64,000 bases of DNA from Persicobacter sp. CCB-QB2 (GCF_001274635.1 NZ_LBGV01000001.1:2976001-3040000); one strand, 5' to 3'. Positions 1 through 9,167 are shown, counted from the first letter of the stretch. Numbers and translations: made by a program. Notes: generated by a model from the sequence alone, not told the origin.

Positions 1-345
1 AGCAGTCATAACTGCACGACGACCGAAATCCTCCAATTGAACCGACTCCGCAACCTGCTCTCCAATCTCAAAATCAGGCTCGATCTTTCTAGCCTCTTCC
101 AGGCTGATTTTGTCATAATCCCAGATATCCTCAGAGTTATCATCCACGATTTCGCGATAACGCCAGATTTCCAGGTCACCCTTTTCAGCATTGATAATAA
201 CTTCGAAGTTATCATCAAACTCATATTTTTTGCGGATCATTGTACGGAATACATCTTCCAGAATACGGATCATCGTGGGGCGATCCACATTTTTGGTTTT
301 TGCGAATTCCGCAAAAGACTCGATTAAAGTCGAACTGTCCAACAT
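1..345 (-). CDS. nusA: Transcription termination/antitermination factor NusA, N-terminal part (runs off window)
   Basis: NusA binds RNA polymerase and nascent RNA and modulates pausing, termination and antitermination. The minus-strand frame opens with ATG at 345 and stays open to the window edge (115 codons), beginning MLDSSTLIESFAEFAKTKN, followed by an R(x)T(x)IR...LEDVFRTMIRKKY stretch and an ...EIWRYREIVDD... segment, as in the NusA N-terminal RNAP-binding domain. It lies 66 bp downstream of rimP on the same strand, the usual rimP-nusA-infB order, so the two are probably cotranscribed. The S1 and KH domains lie outside the window. The identification rests on the N-terminal sequence and synteny together. 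Confidence 0.9.
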   Translation of the reverse strand, partial: MLDSSTLIESFAEFAKTKNVDRPTMIRILEDVFRTMIRKKYEFDDNFEVIINAEKGDLEIWRYREIVDDNSEDIWDYDKISLEEARKIEPDFEIGEQVAESVQLEDFGRRAVMTA

Positions 346-411
346 ATGCTTTCGGTCTCTTTACTTGCTATAATAAACAAATTAAACTGTTACTTTTTAG
401 CACAGCCTTTC

Positions 412-897
412 TTAAAATACAATTACAATCATGGCTTCCTTGATGGAATCGAAAGCAATCTCGGTATCCTCATAGTTTACCTTTTTCTTTCCTTTTTCCT
501 TCACCTCGGCCTTCAGAAGAATATTTGAATCTGTTACTTCCAGTAACTCCCCTTTAAAAGGTTTGGATTCTCCTTCCACTGTAACTTTTAGCGTTCTGCC
601 AATATTCTTCAAATATTGTCTGTGCAATTGTAGCGGGTAATCCAATCCGGGAGAAGACACTTCCAAAATATATTTGGTGCTAATGACCTCCTGCTCCTCT
701 AACTGATACCCTACATATCTGCTTACCTCTGCACAAACATCAATATCCATACCATCATCGCCATCAAGCAGCACCAAAACTTTCATATTGGGCTGATGAC
801 CACTGATAATCACATTGACAACAAAGTATTGATCGTCCTTCAGGGCCTCCTCAGCCAACTTCCAGACTTTATCTTTTAAATCTTCCTGAAATGCCAT
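412..897 (-). CDS. rimP: Ribosome maturation factor RimP
   Basis: RimP assists late maturation of the 30S ribosomal subunit. The protein is about 161 residues, normal for the family. It has the N-terminal alpha/beta domain with the VEVSSPGLDYPL-type motif (here EVSSPGLDYPL, about residue 80), which is the family hallmark, followed by an Sm-like C-terminal domain. I chose ATG at 897 (protein starts MAFQEDLKDK). The frame also extends 18 bp upstream to a TTG, but the longer form adds six residues with no family support. A good promoter lies about 57 bp upstream. nusA follows, so this is the head of a translation/transcription operon. Confidence 0.93.
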   Translation of the reverse strand: MAFQEDLKDKVWKLAEEALKDDQYFVVNVIISGHQPNMKVLVLLDGDDGMDIDVCAEVSRYVGYQLEEQEVISTKYILEVSSPGLDYPLQLHRQYLKNIGRTLKVTVEGESKPFKGELLEVTDSNILLKAEVKEKGKKKVNYEDTEIAFDSIKEAMIVIVF

Positions 898-953
898 ACC
901 TGCATTTATAAACAAAAGAGGGAGCGATGGGCCCCCTCAACCTTTTGATAGCG

Positions 954-984
954 CAAATATAGAAATTTTTAATTTTTATAACAA
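954..984 (-). promoter_or_regulatory. Bacteroidota-type promoter for rimP-nusA
   Basis: On the minus strand TTG (984-982) is followed after exactly 20 bases by TATATTTG (961-954). This fits the Bacteroidota sigma-ABfr consensus TTTG/TTG, 19-21 bp, TAnnTTTG. The expected start would be near 950, about 50 nt before the rimP ATG. No other gene could use it. Confidence 0.6.
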
Positions 985-1165
985 CATCTTATTTGATCAC
1001 AGCTAGATATATATGCATTCCTTTTAATTTTAAGGCACCGAAAGGAGACTTTCTATCTCCAAAAGGGTATTTATAAAAATCAGTTCTGTCCAATCATTTT
1101 TTTAGATTTGGATTTTGAGGGAGAAAATTATCATCCATAATTCCTTTAAGACTTGGCGATTATTT

Positions 1166-1173
1166 TAAATTTG
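1166..1173 (+). promoter_or_regulatory. Possible -7 box for cysS (TAAATTTG)
   Basis: TAAATTTG matches the TAnnTTTG -7 consensus and ends only five bases before the cysS ATG, so a transcript from it would be leaderless or nearly so. The -33 region is weak (TTTAAG with short spacing). Low confidence. Confidence 0.3.
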
Positions 1174-1177
1174 CATT

Positions 1178-2674
1178 ATGCTGAATGAATTAAAAGTCTA
1201 CAATTCCCTAAGTGGGAAAAAAGAGAAGTTTGAACCACTCAATCCCCCATTTGTTGGGATGTATGTTTGTGGTCCTACTGTTTACAGTGATGTTCACCTG
1301 GGAAATGTTAGAACCTTTATGTGCTTTGACGTCATCAACAGATACTTAAAGTTCCAGGATTATAAAGTGCGCTATGTACGCAACATTACTGATGTAGGAC
1401 ATTTAGTGGATGATGCTGATGCCGGGGAGGACAAGATCGGGCGCATTGCAAAACTGGAAAAAATTGAGCCCATGCAGGTTGTTCAGCGTTACACCACCGG
1501 TTTTCACGAGGTCATGAAATTATTCAACATCCTCTCTCCGGACATCGAACCCTCGGCAACGGGACATATCATTGAGCAAATTGAGGTGATTCAAAAAATA
1601 TTGGACGCAGGCCTTGCCTATGAGTCTGAAGGGTCGGTTTATTTTGACATTGCCAAATATAATGAGCAGGAAAATTACGGAAAACTTTCCGGCAGGGTAG
1701 TAGAAGACCTCTTAGAGACTACCCGAAATTTGGACGGACAGGAAGAGAAGCGATCCAAGGCGGATTTTGCCCTTTGGAAAAAAGCTTCCGAGGAGCACAT
1801 TATGCGCTGGCCATCTCCATGGGGCATTGGTTTCCCGGGCTGGCACTTAGAATGTACGGCCATGAGCACCAAATATCTGGGTGAGCAGTTTGATATTCAC
1901 GGAGGAGGATTGGACTTAAAATTCCCTCATCATGAATGTGAAATTGCGCAGGGAAAAGCCGCCACTGGCAAAGAAACGGTCAAATATTGGATGCATTCCA
2001 ATATGCTGACGGTTAATGGCACTAAAATGAGTAAATCTAAGGGGAATTCATTCTTGCCTAACCAATTGGTAACCGGAGATCATGAATTATTAGAAAAAGG
2101 ATATTCTCCAATGACTGTCCGCTTTTTCATGCTACAGTCCCATTACTCTAGTCCATTGGACTTCTCCAATGACGCTCTGAAGGCTGCGGAGAAAGGATAT
2201 ATACGCCTTGCAAATGGAATGAGGTTAATCTCCAAACTGAATTACCAGGAGGAGGAAGGCGTTGAAATCAATGAAAAGCAGCAGAAACAAATCAATAGTA
2301 TTTGTGATAATTGCTATCGTGCCATGAACGACGATTTCAATACTGCTCAAACCATTGCACACCTTTTCAACCTTTTGAAGAAGATTAACACCCTATATTT
2401 AGGTCAACTGAAATATGCAGAGATAGGTCGGGAAACTTATGACCGCCTGATCAATACCTTTAACGGTTTTGTTTTTGATGTTTTAGGCCTTCAAGAAGAA
2501 AAAATCGAAGAGGTAGATCCGATCATCCATATGCTTTTGAAATTTTACCAGGAAGCTAAAGAAGCTAAGGATTATGATAAAGTGGATGAAATTAGAGCTG
2601 CTCTGAAAAGTCAGGGCATTGCAGTAAAAGATATGAAGGACAAAATTGACTGGGCATACGACGAGATAAAATAA
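1178..2674 (+). CDS. cysS: Cysteine--tRNA ligase
   Basis: Class I aminoacyl-tRNA synthetase charging tRNA-Cys in the cytoplasm. The protein has 498 residues, a normal length. The HIGH-type motif is HLGN at residues 40-43 within CGPTVYSDVHLGNVR, and KMSKS is at 283-287. The expected zinc ligands are Cys31, Cys226 (GWHLEC), His251 and Glu255 (HHECE). A C-terminal helical anticodon-binding domain follows. It is a single gene, divergent from rimP and convergent with rmlA, with its own terminator 7 bp after the stop. The ATG start begins the family-typical N-terminus (LKVYNSLSGKKEKFEP). Confidence 0.98.
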   Translation: MLNELKVYNSLSGKKEKFEPLNPPFVGMYVCGPTVYSDVHLGNVRTFMCFDVINRYLKFQDYKVRYVRNITDVGHLVDDADAGEDKIGRIAKLEKIEPMQVVQRYTTGFHEVMKLFNILSPDIEPSATGHIIEQIEVIQKILDAGLAYESEGSVYFDIAKYNEQENYGKLSGRVVEDLLETTRNLDGQEEKRSKADFALWKKASEEHIMRWPSPWGIGFPGWHLECTAMSTKYLGEQFDIHGGGLDLKFPHHECEIAQGKAATGKETVKYWMHSNMLTVNGTKMSKSKGNSFLPNQLVTGDHELLEKGYSPMTVRFFMLQSHYSSPLDFSNDALKAAEKGYIRLANGMRLISKLNYQEEEGVEINEKQQKQINSICDNCYRAMNDDFNTAQTIAHLFNLLKKINTLYLGQLKYAEIGRETYDRLINTFNGFVFDVLGLQEEKIEEVDPIIHMLLKFYQEAKEAKDYDKVDEIRAALKSQGIAVKDMKDKIDWAYDEIK

Positions 2675-2680
2675 AAAAAG

Positions 2681-2709
2681 AAAAGGAGGTCAATGACCTC
2701 CTTTTTTTA
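2681..2709 (+). terminator. Rho-independent terminator after cysS (probably bidirectional)
   Basis: Stem AAAAGGAGGT (2681-2690) pairs with ACCTCCTTTT (2696-2705) around a five-base loop, followed by a T run. A-rich sequence on the left gives a T run on the minus strand too, so it may also serve rmlA, which converges from the right beyond the repeat element. Confidence 0.85.
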
Positions 2710-2726
2710 TAACGCCGTAATATGTC

Positions 2727-2947
2727 CTAACCCGAATTATTCACCGCTAGATTCACCCAGCCACCTTAAGTGACTTTTTTTCTTTTGTTAATATTGGCTT
2801 ACAAATTTCCCATTTGCCCCAATTTGGGTAGGCTTGCATTTTCCTCATGCATCTGTTTCGTTGGAAAAAACTCGAAATAGGGACTATATCTTCATTTTCC
2901 CCGCCTTGCAGCAAAACGAGGATTTAAGCGTGAATAATACGGGCTAA
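2727..2947 (+). mobile_element. MITE-like dispersed element, copy A
   Basis: Near-intact copy of the window's repeat family. CTAA at 2727-2730 and CTAA at 2944-2947 are the target duplication. The left end is CCCGAATTATTCACCGC and the right end GCGTGAATAATACGGG, which are imperfect inverted repeats. The core motif TTGGAAAAAACTCGAAATAG lies in the right half, with CCCCAATTTGGG just left of it. It has no coding capacity. Its right end encodes the last residues and stop codon of rmlA (minus strand). Confidence 0.75.
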
Positions 2948-3787
2948 GTATTGACCATAACCACTTTTCATTAAGGGCTCTGCGAGTTCTAGCAATTGCT
3001 CCTTGTTAATAAAGTTCATCCGGTAGGCGATTTCCTCAATACAGCCTACTTTTAGCCCTTGTCTTTCTTCAATAATTTGAACGAACTGCCCGGCCTGAGC
3101 CAAAGAAGCATGGGTGCCGGTATCCAACCAGGCTGTACCACGATTCATCACACTGACCTTCAATTTCCCCTTCCTCAGATAAACTTTATTTACATCTGTA
3201 ATTTCCAGCTCTCCTCTTTTGCTTGGCTTGATGGATTTAGCAATAGACACCACCTCATTATCATAAAAGTACAAGCCCGGCACCGCATAATTTGACTTTG
3301 GCTCCAATGGCTTTTCCTCGATGGAAATGGCTTGTTTTTGATCATCGAACTCTACCACACCATAACGCTCCGGATCATTCACATGATAGGCATAAATGAT
3401 TCCTCCATCGGGATCAACATTCCCCTGAAGCTGAGTGGATAAGCCGTTTCCATAGAAAATATTATCACCCAAAATCAAAGCGACCTTATCATCCCCAATA
3501 AATTCCTCGCCAATAATGAAGGCCTGTGCTAATCCTTCAGGATGCTCCTGAACAGCATAAGAAAATTCACACCCCAGTCGTTTTCCATCTCCTAATAATT
3601 CTTCAAAAAATGGAAGGTCCCTTGGGGTTGAAATGATCAATATCTCACGAATACCAGACATCATGAGAATACTTAATGGGTAATAAATCATGGGTTTATC
3701 ATAAACCGGCATCATTTGTTTACTCATTGCTAAAGTTAGGGGGTGTAACCTCGTCCCTGATCCCCCCGCTAGAATTATTCCTTTCAT
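2924..3787 (-). CDS. rmlA: Glucose-1-phosphate thymidylyltransferase RmlA
   Basis: Makes dTDP-glucose from dTTP and glucose-1-phosphate, the first step to dTDP-rhamnose and other dTDP-deoxysugars for surface polysaccharide. The protein has 287 residues. The nucleotide-binding signature [11 protein letters not shown] is at residues 8-18, and the family motifs [20 protein letters not shown] and [10 protein letters not shown] follow in order. rmlB starts the next part of the run 50 bp away on the same strand. Odd feature: the final ARIIHA and stop codon lie inside the terminal repeat of element copy A. Without the element and one target copy, the frame would read GHITAL then stop, so insertion has probably exchanged the C-terminal tail. 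rmlC and rmlD are not in the window. Confidence 0.96.
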   Translation of the reverse strand: MKGIILAGGSGTRLHPLTLAMSKQMMPVYDKPMIYYPLSILMMSGIREILIISTPRDLPFFEELLGDGKRLGCEFSYAVQEHPEGLAQAFIIGEEFIGDDKVALILGDNIFYGNGLSTQLQGNVDPDGGIIYAYHVNDPERYGVVEFDDQKQAISIEEKPLEPKSNYAVPGLYFYDNEVVSIAKSIKPSKRGELEITDVNKVYLRKGKLKVSVMNRGTAWLDTGTHASLAQAGQFVQIIEERQGLKVGCIEEIAYRMNFINKEQLLELAEPLMKSGYGQYLARIIHA

Positions 3788-3837
3788 GGGATAAAAAATT
3801 TAGGGGCAGAAAAATCCGCCCCTTGGTTTCAATTCTT

Positions 3838-4887
3838 TTATTGCTCGTACTGCTCCTGGTAGTACTTTTGGTAATCTCCTGAAGTAATGTTGTCCATCCA
3901 CTCCTGATTTTCCAGATACCAATCAACCGTTTTGCCAATCCCTTCTTCAAACTGTAAACTAGGTTCCCAACCCAATTCCTTCATAATCTTGTTCGCATCA
4001 ATGGCATACCTCAAATCATGACCTGCACGATCCGTCACATAGGTAATAAGTTGCTCTGCCGTTCCTGCCGGACGACCTAACTTCTCATCCATTACCTTAC
4101 AAATCACTTTAATCAGGTCAATATTCTGCCACTCATTAAAGCCACCGATATTGTAGGTTTCCCCCAATTTTCCCTGATGGTAAACCACATCAATTGCACG
4201 GGCGTGATCCACTACGTACAACCAGTCTCTTACATTTTCTCCTTTCCCATATACCGGAAGAGGCTTATTATTTCTAATGTTATTAATAAACAGCGGAATC
4301 AATTTCTCCGGGAACTGATTTGGCCCATAGTTATTGGAACAATTCGTAATCACCACCGGTAACTTGTATGTATTGGCGTAGGCTCTTACAAAATGGTCTG
4401 AAGACGCTTTTGATGCTGAATATGGAGACTGTGGGTCATAAGAGGTATCTTCGTAAAAGAAACCTCCATCATCAAGAGAACCATAAACCTCATCCGTACT
4501 AATATGATAAAATCGCTTCCCTTCAAAATTATCTACCCATAAGTCCTTGGCAGCATTTAAAAGATTTACCGTTCCAATAATATTGGTCTTCACAAAAGCC
4601 AGAGGGTCTTTAATAGAGCGATCTACATGTGATTCGGCCGCCAGATGTAAAACCCCTTCAAATTGATATTTCTGAAAAAGGCTATTGATGAAAGCTTCAT
4701 CACAAATATCCCCTTTAACGAATTCATAATTTTCCTTTTGATCAATATCAAGAAGGTTCTCCAGGTTCCCTGCATAGGTCAACTTATCCAAGTTCACTAT
4801 TTTGTACTCAGGGTATTTATTTACAAAAAGACGAACCACATGGGAACCGATAAAACCGGCTCCTCCCGTAATTAAAATGGCTTTCAT
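3838..4887 (-). CDS. rmlB: dTDP-glucose 4,6-dehydratase RmlB
   Basis: NAD-dependent extended short-chain dehydrogenase converting dTDP-glucose to dTDP-4-keto-6-deoxyglucose. The protein has 349 residues. The Rossmann motif GGAGFIGSH is at residues 8-16, the catalytic Thr-Asp-Glu at 131-133 (HISTDEVYG), and Tyr156/Lys160 in YSASK. It sits seven bases downstream of the UDP-xylose synthase gene and upstream of rmlA, all on the minus strand, so the four genes read as one nucleotide-sugar operon starting at the UDP-glucose dehydrogenase gene. Confidence 0.97.
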   Translation of the reverse strand: MKAILITGGAGFIGSHVVRLFVNKYPEYKIVNLDKLTYAGNLENLLDIDQKENYEFVKGDICDEAFINSLFQKYQFEGVLHLAAESHVDRSIKDPLAFVKTNIIGTVNLLNAAKDLWVDNFEGKRFYHISTDEVYGSLDDGGFFYEDTSYDPQSPYSASKASSDHFVRAYANTYKLPVVITNCSNNYGPNQFPEKLIPLFINNIRNNKPLPVYGKGENVRDWLYVVDHARAIDVVYHQGKLGETYNIGGFNEWQNIDLIKVICKVMDEKLGRPAGTAEQLITYVTDRAGHDLRYAIDANKIMKELGWEPSLQFEEGIGKTVDWYLENQEWMDNITSGDYQKYYQEQYEQ

Positions 4888-4894
4888 TAAAAAG

Positions 4895-5881
4895 TTACTT
4901 TTTTATGTATTGCTCAAAATTATTATGCTCTTTTTTATAAAGCTCCGATTCGGATAAGGACTTGAAATACTCATAGGTGATTTTAAGCCCTTCCGCCCGG
5001 GAAACTTTAGGTTCCCAATCTAGTATATCTTTTGCTAAAGAAATATCTGGTTGCCTTTTTTTAGGATCATCGGTAGGCAATTCTTTATAGATCACTTTTT
5101 GATCTGTTCCTGTAAGCTTAATAATCTCTTCTGCGAATTCCCCAATGGTAATCTCATTAGGATTTCCAATATTCACCGGATGAGCATAATCCGAGTGCAA
5201 TAAGCGATAAATCCCTTCCACCAAATCATCAACATAGCAGAAGGAGCGGGTTTGAGAGCCATCCCCAAATACAGTTAAGTCCTCTCCTCTTAAGGCTTGC
5301 CCTATGAAGGCCGGTAATACTCGCCCATCATTCAGACGCATTCTGGGACCATAGGTATTGAAAATACGGACAATCCGAGTTTCTACCCCATGATAGGTAT
5401 GGTAGGCCATGGTCATGGCCTCCTGAAATCGTTTGGCTTCGTCATAAACACCTCGAGGCCCGACAGGATTTACATTCCCCCAATAATCCTCTTTTTGAGG
5501 ATGAACCTCAGGATCTCCATAAACCTCGGAAGTAGAGGCAATCAACATCCGGGCTCCCTTTGATTTGGCTAATCCTAACAAGTTGTGTGTACCTAATGAG
5601 CCCACCTTCAATGTTTGAATCGGGATTTTCAAATAGTCGATAGGAGAAGCTGGTGAGGCAAAATGAAGGATGAAATCTAAGTCACCGGAAACATGCACGA
5701 AATTAGATACATCGTGATTATAAAATTCAAAGTTAGAAAGCGGGAAAAGATGCTCTATATTCTTTAAATCCCCAGTGATCAGGTTATCCATGGCCATGAC
5801 ATGGTAGCCTTCCTTTATAAAACGGTCACACAGGTGCGAACCCAAAAAACCGGCTGCACCTGTGATTAATACTCTTTTCAT
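4895..5881 (-). CDS. UDP-glucuronate decarboxylase (UDP-xylose synthase)
   Basis: Extended SDR enzyme that decarboxylates UDP-glucuronate to UDP-xylose. The protein has 328 residues. The NAD-binding motif GAAGFLGSH is at 8-16, the STSEVYGDP motif at about 116-124, and the Tyr146/Lys150 pair in YDEAK. The [11 protein letters not shown] sequence and the [10 protein letters not shown] segment are typical of UXS rather than of epimerases. The gene lies directly downstream of UDP-glucose dehydrogenase (five-base gap), which makes its substrate. Together they give UDP-xylose for capsule, exopolysaccharide or glycoprotein glycans. A related NAD-dependent epimerase is the alternative but is less likely. 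Confidence 0.93.
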   Translation of the reverse strand: MKRVLITGAAGFLGSHLCDRFIKEGYHVMAMDNLITGDLKNIEHLFPLSNFEFYNHDVSNFVHVSGDLDFILHFASPASPIDYLKIPIQTLKVGSLGTHNLLGLAKSKGARMLIASTSEVYGDPEVHPQKEDYWGNVNPVGPRGVYDEAKRFQEAMTMAYHTYHGVETRIVRIFNTYGPRMRLNDGRVLPAFIGQALRGEDLTVFGDGSQTRSFCYVDDLVEGIYRLLHSDYAHPVNIGNPNEITIGEFAEEIIKLTGTDQKVIYKELPTDDPKKRQPDISLAKDILDWEPKVSRAEGLKITYEYFKSLSESELYKKEHNNFEQYIKK

Positions 5882-5886
5882 ATGAC

Positions 5887-7218
5887 TTAAACCTTTACAG
5901 TTTGATGTTTACGAACTTCTGCTCGTCCCACGCTAATATAATCAAAACCGAGCTCTTTCATGACTTCCAAATCATAAAGGTTTCTGCCGTCAAATATGAT
6001 GGGGTTATTCAAGCCTTTTTGTAGGACATCAAAATCCGGGGTACGGAAGACTGGCCATTCGGTAAAAATCACCAAAGCATCTGACTCATCAGAAGCGGCA
6101 TATTGGTGTGAACAATAAGTTATTTGATCCCCGAAAATTTCTTTCACATTTTCCATCGCTTCAGGATCATAGACTTTCACCCTCGCTCCAGCCTCCAAAA
6201 AGTCTTTAATATTATAAAGAGCCGGAGCCTCTCTAATATCATCTGTATTTGGTTTAAATGCCAAGCCCCAAACAGCGATTGTTTTTCCCTTCAGGCTTCC
6301 ACCAAAATACTCGATCAATTTTGGAAAAAGCTTTGTCTTTTGGCGATGGTTCACCTCCATTACAGCATCCAAAAGCTTAAAATCATATTCATATTCTTTG
6401 GACGTTTTCTCCAAAGCCTGAACATCCTTTGGAAAGCATGAACCTCCATAACCTATGCCCGCAAATAAAAATCGGTTGCCAATTCGGGTATCGGTTCCCA
6501 CTCCACGTCGAACCGCGTCCACATCAGCACCCACTAACTCGCACAGATTGGCAATCTCATTCATAAAGGTAATTTTGGTCGCCAGAAATGAATTGGCAGC
6601 ATACTTGGTCAATTCCGCTGATTTCTCATCCATAAAAATCACCGGATTCCCCTGCCGAACCAGCGGCGCATATAATTGCTCCATCACTTTCTGCGCATCT
6701 TTGGAGGTGGTTCCTACGACCACCCGGTCAGGTTTCATAAAATCATCCACAGCCACTCCTTCCCGTAAAAATTCAGGATTAGACACCACATCGAAGTCAA
6801 CAGTGGCATTTGCCGCAATTCTAGCTCTGACTTTCTCAGCGGTTCCGACTGGTACCGTTGATTTATCCACCACGACAACATATTGATTCAAAATTGGCCC
6901 TAATTCTTCCGCCACCTGCAAAATGTACTTCAGGTCGGCAGATCCATCTTCCCCGGGAGGCGTGGGCAATGCCAAAAAGATAACTTTAGCCCCTTCAATT
7001 CCTTCCGCTAAAGAAGTGGTAAAGGACAACCTACCCTGGTCAATATTTCTATGAAATAAAAGATCCAGACCGGGTTCAAATATGGGCATTTCACGATTGC
7101 GCATTTTTGCCACTTTGCGCTCATCTATATCTACACAGGTCACATGATTTCCGGTCTCAGCAAAACAAGTTCCGGTTACTAATCCGACATAGCCTGTTCC
7201 TACTACTGCAATTTTCAT
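5887..7218 (-). CDS. UDP-glucose 6-dehydrogenase
   Basis: Oxidises UDP-glucose to UDP-glucuronate with two NAD+. The protein is 443 residues from the ATG at 7218 ([16 protein letters not shown]). The frame extends 48 bp further upstream, but those residues do not fit the family. Catalytic Cys261 lies in [10 protein letters not shown]. Conserved EFLREG and KSTVPVGTA motifs are present, and the C-terminal UDP-binding domain includes [13 protein letters not shown]. It is first in the four-gene run with UXS, rmlB and rmlA. The roughly 240-bp spacer to rpsU, transcribed divergently, should hold its promoter. Confidence 0.96.
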   Translation of the reverse strand: MKIAVVGTGYVGLVTGTCFAETGNHVTCVDIDERKVAKMRNREMPIFEPGLDLLFHRNIDQGRLSFTTSLAEGIEGAKVIFLALPTPPGEDGSADLKYILQVAEELGPILNQYVVVVDKSTVPVGTAEKVRARIAANATVDFDVVSNPEFLREGVAVDDFMKPDRVVVGTTSKDAQKVMEQLYAPLVRQGNPVIFMDEKSAELTKYAANSFLATKITFMNEIANLCELVGADVDAVRRGVGTDTRIGNRFLFAGIGYGGSCFPKDVQALEKTSKEYEYDFKLLDAVMEVNHRQKTKLFPKLIEYFGGSLKGKTIAVWGLAFKPNTDDIREAPALYNIKDFLEAGARVKVYDPEAMENVKEIFGDQITYCSHQYAASDESDALVIFTEWPVFRTPDFDVLQKGLNNPIIFDGRNLYDLEVMKELGFDYISVGRAEVRKHQTVKV

Positions 7219-7413
7219 TGTGTTGGGGTTTAAATGATAATTGAAAAATATTCCTAATGGAAACACAGGGTTAACTTATTTTTTTTGTAGTTGTTCGTGA
7301 AAAATTACAATTCAAAAAATATTTTTTTGATCAGATCTTGAGCTGTTTTTCGCTAATCCGCTTATTTTTAAAGAAAAAGCTGGCAATGGTGGGGAAATTA
7401 AAAATTAATATCC

Positions 7414-7421
7414 TATCTTTG
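7414..7421 (+). promoter_or_regulatory. Possible -7 box for rpsU (TATCTTTG)
   Basis: TATCTTTG fits TAnnTTTG and lies about 42 bp before the rpsU ATG. No convincing -33 TTTG is visible at the right spacing. Confidence 0.35.
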
Positions 7422-7462
7422 CGTTCCGATTGAATTGAACGAAATTGAAATAGAGATATATT

Positions 7463-7657
7463 ATGATCATCGTAAACGTAAAAGAAAACGAAAGCATCGA
7501 GAAAGCGCTTAAGCGCTTCAAGAAAAAATTTGAGCGTACTGGAGTATTGCGTGAATTGAGAGCACGTAACTTCTACACTAAGCCTTCTATCACTAACAGA
7601 CAGCAGAGACTAAAGGCTGCTTATAAGCAGAAAATGTACGCTGAAGAAAACTATTAA
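7463..7657 (+). CDS. rpsU: 30S ribosomal protein S21
   Basis: Small basic ribosomal protein of 64 residues. The body carries the S21 signature (KENESIEKALKRFKKKFER, then LRELRARNFYTKPS). The position just before the tyrosine recombinase and hpf genes is a conserved Bacteroidota arrangement. A strong terminator follows 23 bp after the stop, so rpsU is probably transcribed mostly alone. Confidence 0.97.
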   Translation: MIIVNVKENESIEKALKRFKKKFERTGVLRELRARNFYTKPSITNRQQRLKAAYKQKMYAEENY

Positions 7658-7680
7658 TTAATAGTTTTTTGAAAAAATTA

Positions 7681-7710
7681 AGTACCATCCTAAGATGGTA
7701 CTTTTTTTTT
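7681..7710 (+). terminator. Rho-independent terminator after rpsU
   Basis: AGTACCATC (7681-7689) pairs perfectly with GATGGTACT (7694-7702) around CTAA, followed by a run of about nine T. Confidence 0.9.
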
Positions 7711-7721
7711 GCCCATTTTTC

Positions 7722-7790
7722 AGGTAATCAAATTGGCTGGTGAAAAACAACACGTAAATCACCTGCTCCATAATTTCACATTGATTACCT
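7722..7790 (+). promoter_or_regulatory. Long inverted repeat in the leader of the recombinase gene
   Basis: AGGTAATCAA (7722-7731) is perfectly repeated in inverse as TTGATTACCT (7781-7790). Just inside, GTGAAA (7740-7745) pairs with TTTCAC (7774-7779). The two arms could form a 16-bp bulged hairpin ending 13 bp before the ATG of the tyrosine recombinase. It lacks a T run, so it is not a simple terminator. It could be a leader structure or a protein-binding site. Confidence 0.45.
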
Positions 7791-7803
7791 TTTCACTAAA
7801 AAT

Positions 7804-8706
7804 ATGATTAAGGATTTTTTGAGGTATATGGCTTATGAAAAAAGACTCAGCCAACATACCATCATCTCTTACGAAAATGACCTTAACAAATTTTCTCTCT
7901 ACCTTCAGGAAAATGCCATAGAGACCCCCGTTCATTTGGTCTCCCCCAATGAATTGAGGCAGTGGATCATTTATCTTTCAGAGGAAGAAATGGCGATAAC
8001 TTCTATAAACCGAAAAATCGCCTGCCTGAAAAGCTTTTTCAAATTTTGTCTGAAAAGAGGCACCATTGAGAAAGACCCTACCGAAAAACTTAAAACTTTA
8101 AAAAAGCCTAAGCGCGTTCCAAAATTTATTCCGGAAGACCAACTTAATCACTTTTTGGACCAACTGTCTCACCTGCCCGAGGACTTCCAAGGCCTTAGAG
8201 ATCGATTAATATTAGAGCTCTTATATGGCACCGGTATAAGACGGGCGGAGTTAATTGAGTTAAAAAGTGAACAAATTGATAAAAAAAATTACACGGTCAG
8301 AGTCAGGGGTAAAGGTAACAAAATCAGACTAATACCACTAAATAGCACCCTCAGAGAGCTTATTCCCCGATATGAAGAACAAAAACTAATTGAATTTTCG
8401 GGTAACACTTGCGAATTTTTAATCGTTACCAATAGTGGAAAGCAATCGTATCCAACTTTTATTTATAAGAAGGTGAAGGAGTACTTGGAAATTTTTAAAA
8501 CTATAGACCAGAAGAGCCCACACATTCTGAGACATACGTTTGCTACCCATCTTTTGAACCGCGGAGCTGATTTAAATGCCATTAAAGATCTTTTAGGACA
8601 TAGTAGTTTATCTGCTACGCAGGTTTACACACATAATAGTATTGGAAAATTAAAGGATGTTTTCAATCAGGCCCATCCAAAGGCCGAGGAAGATATCCAT
8701 AAATAG
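7804..8706 (+). CDS. xerC: Tyrosine recombinase of the XerC/XerD family
   Basis: Site-specific recombinase expected to resolve chromosome dimers at dif. The protein has 300 residues. An N-terminal SAM-like core-binding domain (about residues 1-85) precedes the catalytic domain with the full set: Arg146 (GTGIRRAEL), Lys in the RGKGNK hairpin (about 170), His240 and Arg243 (HILRHTFATHLL), His266 (LLGHSS) and nucleophile Tyr275 (QVYTH). Length and sequence are Xer-like rather than integrase-like, and the rpsU-xer-hpf order is conserved in Bacteroidota, so this is a core gene and not a mobile-element integrase. XerC versus XerD cannot be settled here. Confidence 0.9.
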   Translation: MIKDFLRYMAYEKRLSQHTIISYENDLNKFSLYLQENAIETPVHLVSPNELRQWIIYLSEEEMAITSINRKIACLKSFFKFCLKRGTIEKDPTEKLKTLKKPKRVPKFIPEDQLNHFLDQLSHLPEDFQGLRDRLILELLYGTGIRRAELIELKSEQIDKKNYTVRVRGKGNKIRLIPLNSTLRELIPRYEEQKLIEFSGNTCEFLIVTNSGKQSYPTFIYKKVKEYLEIFKTIDQKSPHILRHTFATHLLNRGADLNAIKDLLGHSSLSATQVYTHNSIGKLKDVFNQAHPKAEEDIHK

Positions 8707-8729
8707 ATCACTTAAAATACATTTCGCTT

Positions 8730-9098
8730 ATGAAGTTGCAGATGCATTCTATTCACTTTACAGCTGATATCAAGCTATTAGACTTCATTCAGAAGAAAGT
8801 TGACAAACTGGAGACTTTTTTCGACAGAATTATTGACGGCGAAGTATTCTTACGTCTGGCTAAAAATGACGATAACGAGAATAAGATCGTAGAAATTAAA
8901 TTAAACTTACCAAAAACTCAGCTTTTCGCTAAAGCAACCGGTAGTTCATTCGAGGCGGCAACGGACGAGGCGACAGAAAGCTTAAGACGACAACTAAAAA
9001 AATACAAGGAAAAATTAACCGACAAGCAAAACAATAAAGAAGTTCTTCTTAATCAAGAAGCAATCTCCGAGGAGGAGCTTGAAGAAGAGTTCGAATAA
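8730..9098 (+). CDS. hpf: Ribosome hibernation-promoting factor HPF/RaiA family (short form)
   Basis: A protein of 122 residues with the S30AE/YfiA fold: KLQMHSIHFTADIKLLDFI, then KVDKLETFFDRI and the strand EIKLNLPKTQLFAKATG. Short HPFs bind the 30S decoding region and stabilise inactive ribosomes in stationary phase. It lacks the C-terminal dimerisation domain of long HPF and ends in an acidic tail (EEELEEEFE). It starts 23 bp after the recombinase gene and is followed by its own terminator. The tRNA-tuf genes that often follow in Bacteroidota are absent; a repeat element lies there instead. Confidence 0.93.
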   Translation: MKLQMHSIHFTADIKLLDFIQKKVDKLETFFDRIIDGEVFLRLAKNDDNENKIVEIKLNLPKTQLFAKATGSSFEAATDEATESLRRQLKKYKEKLTDKQNNKEVLLNQEAISEEELEEEFE

Positions 9099-9112
9099 AA
9101 AGCATAATAAAA

Positions 9113-9142
9113 AAAAGCCGGCCTTTGGGTCGGTTTTTTTTT
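9113..9142 (+). terminator. Rho-independent terminator after hpf
   Basis: AAGCCGGCC (9115-9123) pairs with GGTCGGTTT (9128-9136), with two G-U pairs, around TTTG, followed by a run of T. Confidence 0.85.
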
Positions 9143-9167
9143 GCCCCACTATTCCTTGAAATGAATT

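Noticed and set aside
6455..6886. Plus-strand open frame of 143 codons within the UDP-glucose dehydrogenase gene
   Set aside because: Shadow frame antisense to a clearly real gene.
7804..8706. Tyrosine recombinase as an integrase of a genomic island
   Set aside because: Xer-like length and motifs, core-gene neighbours rpsU and hpf, and no att repeats or cargo nearby.
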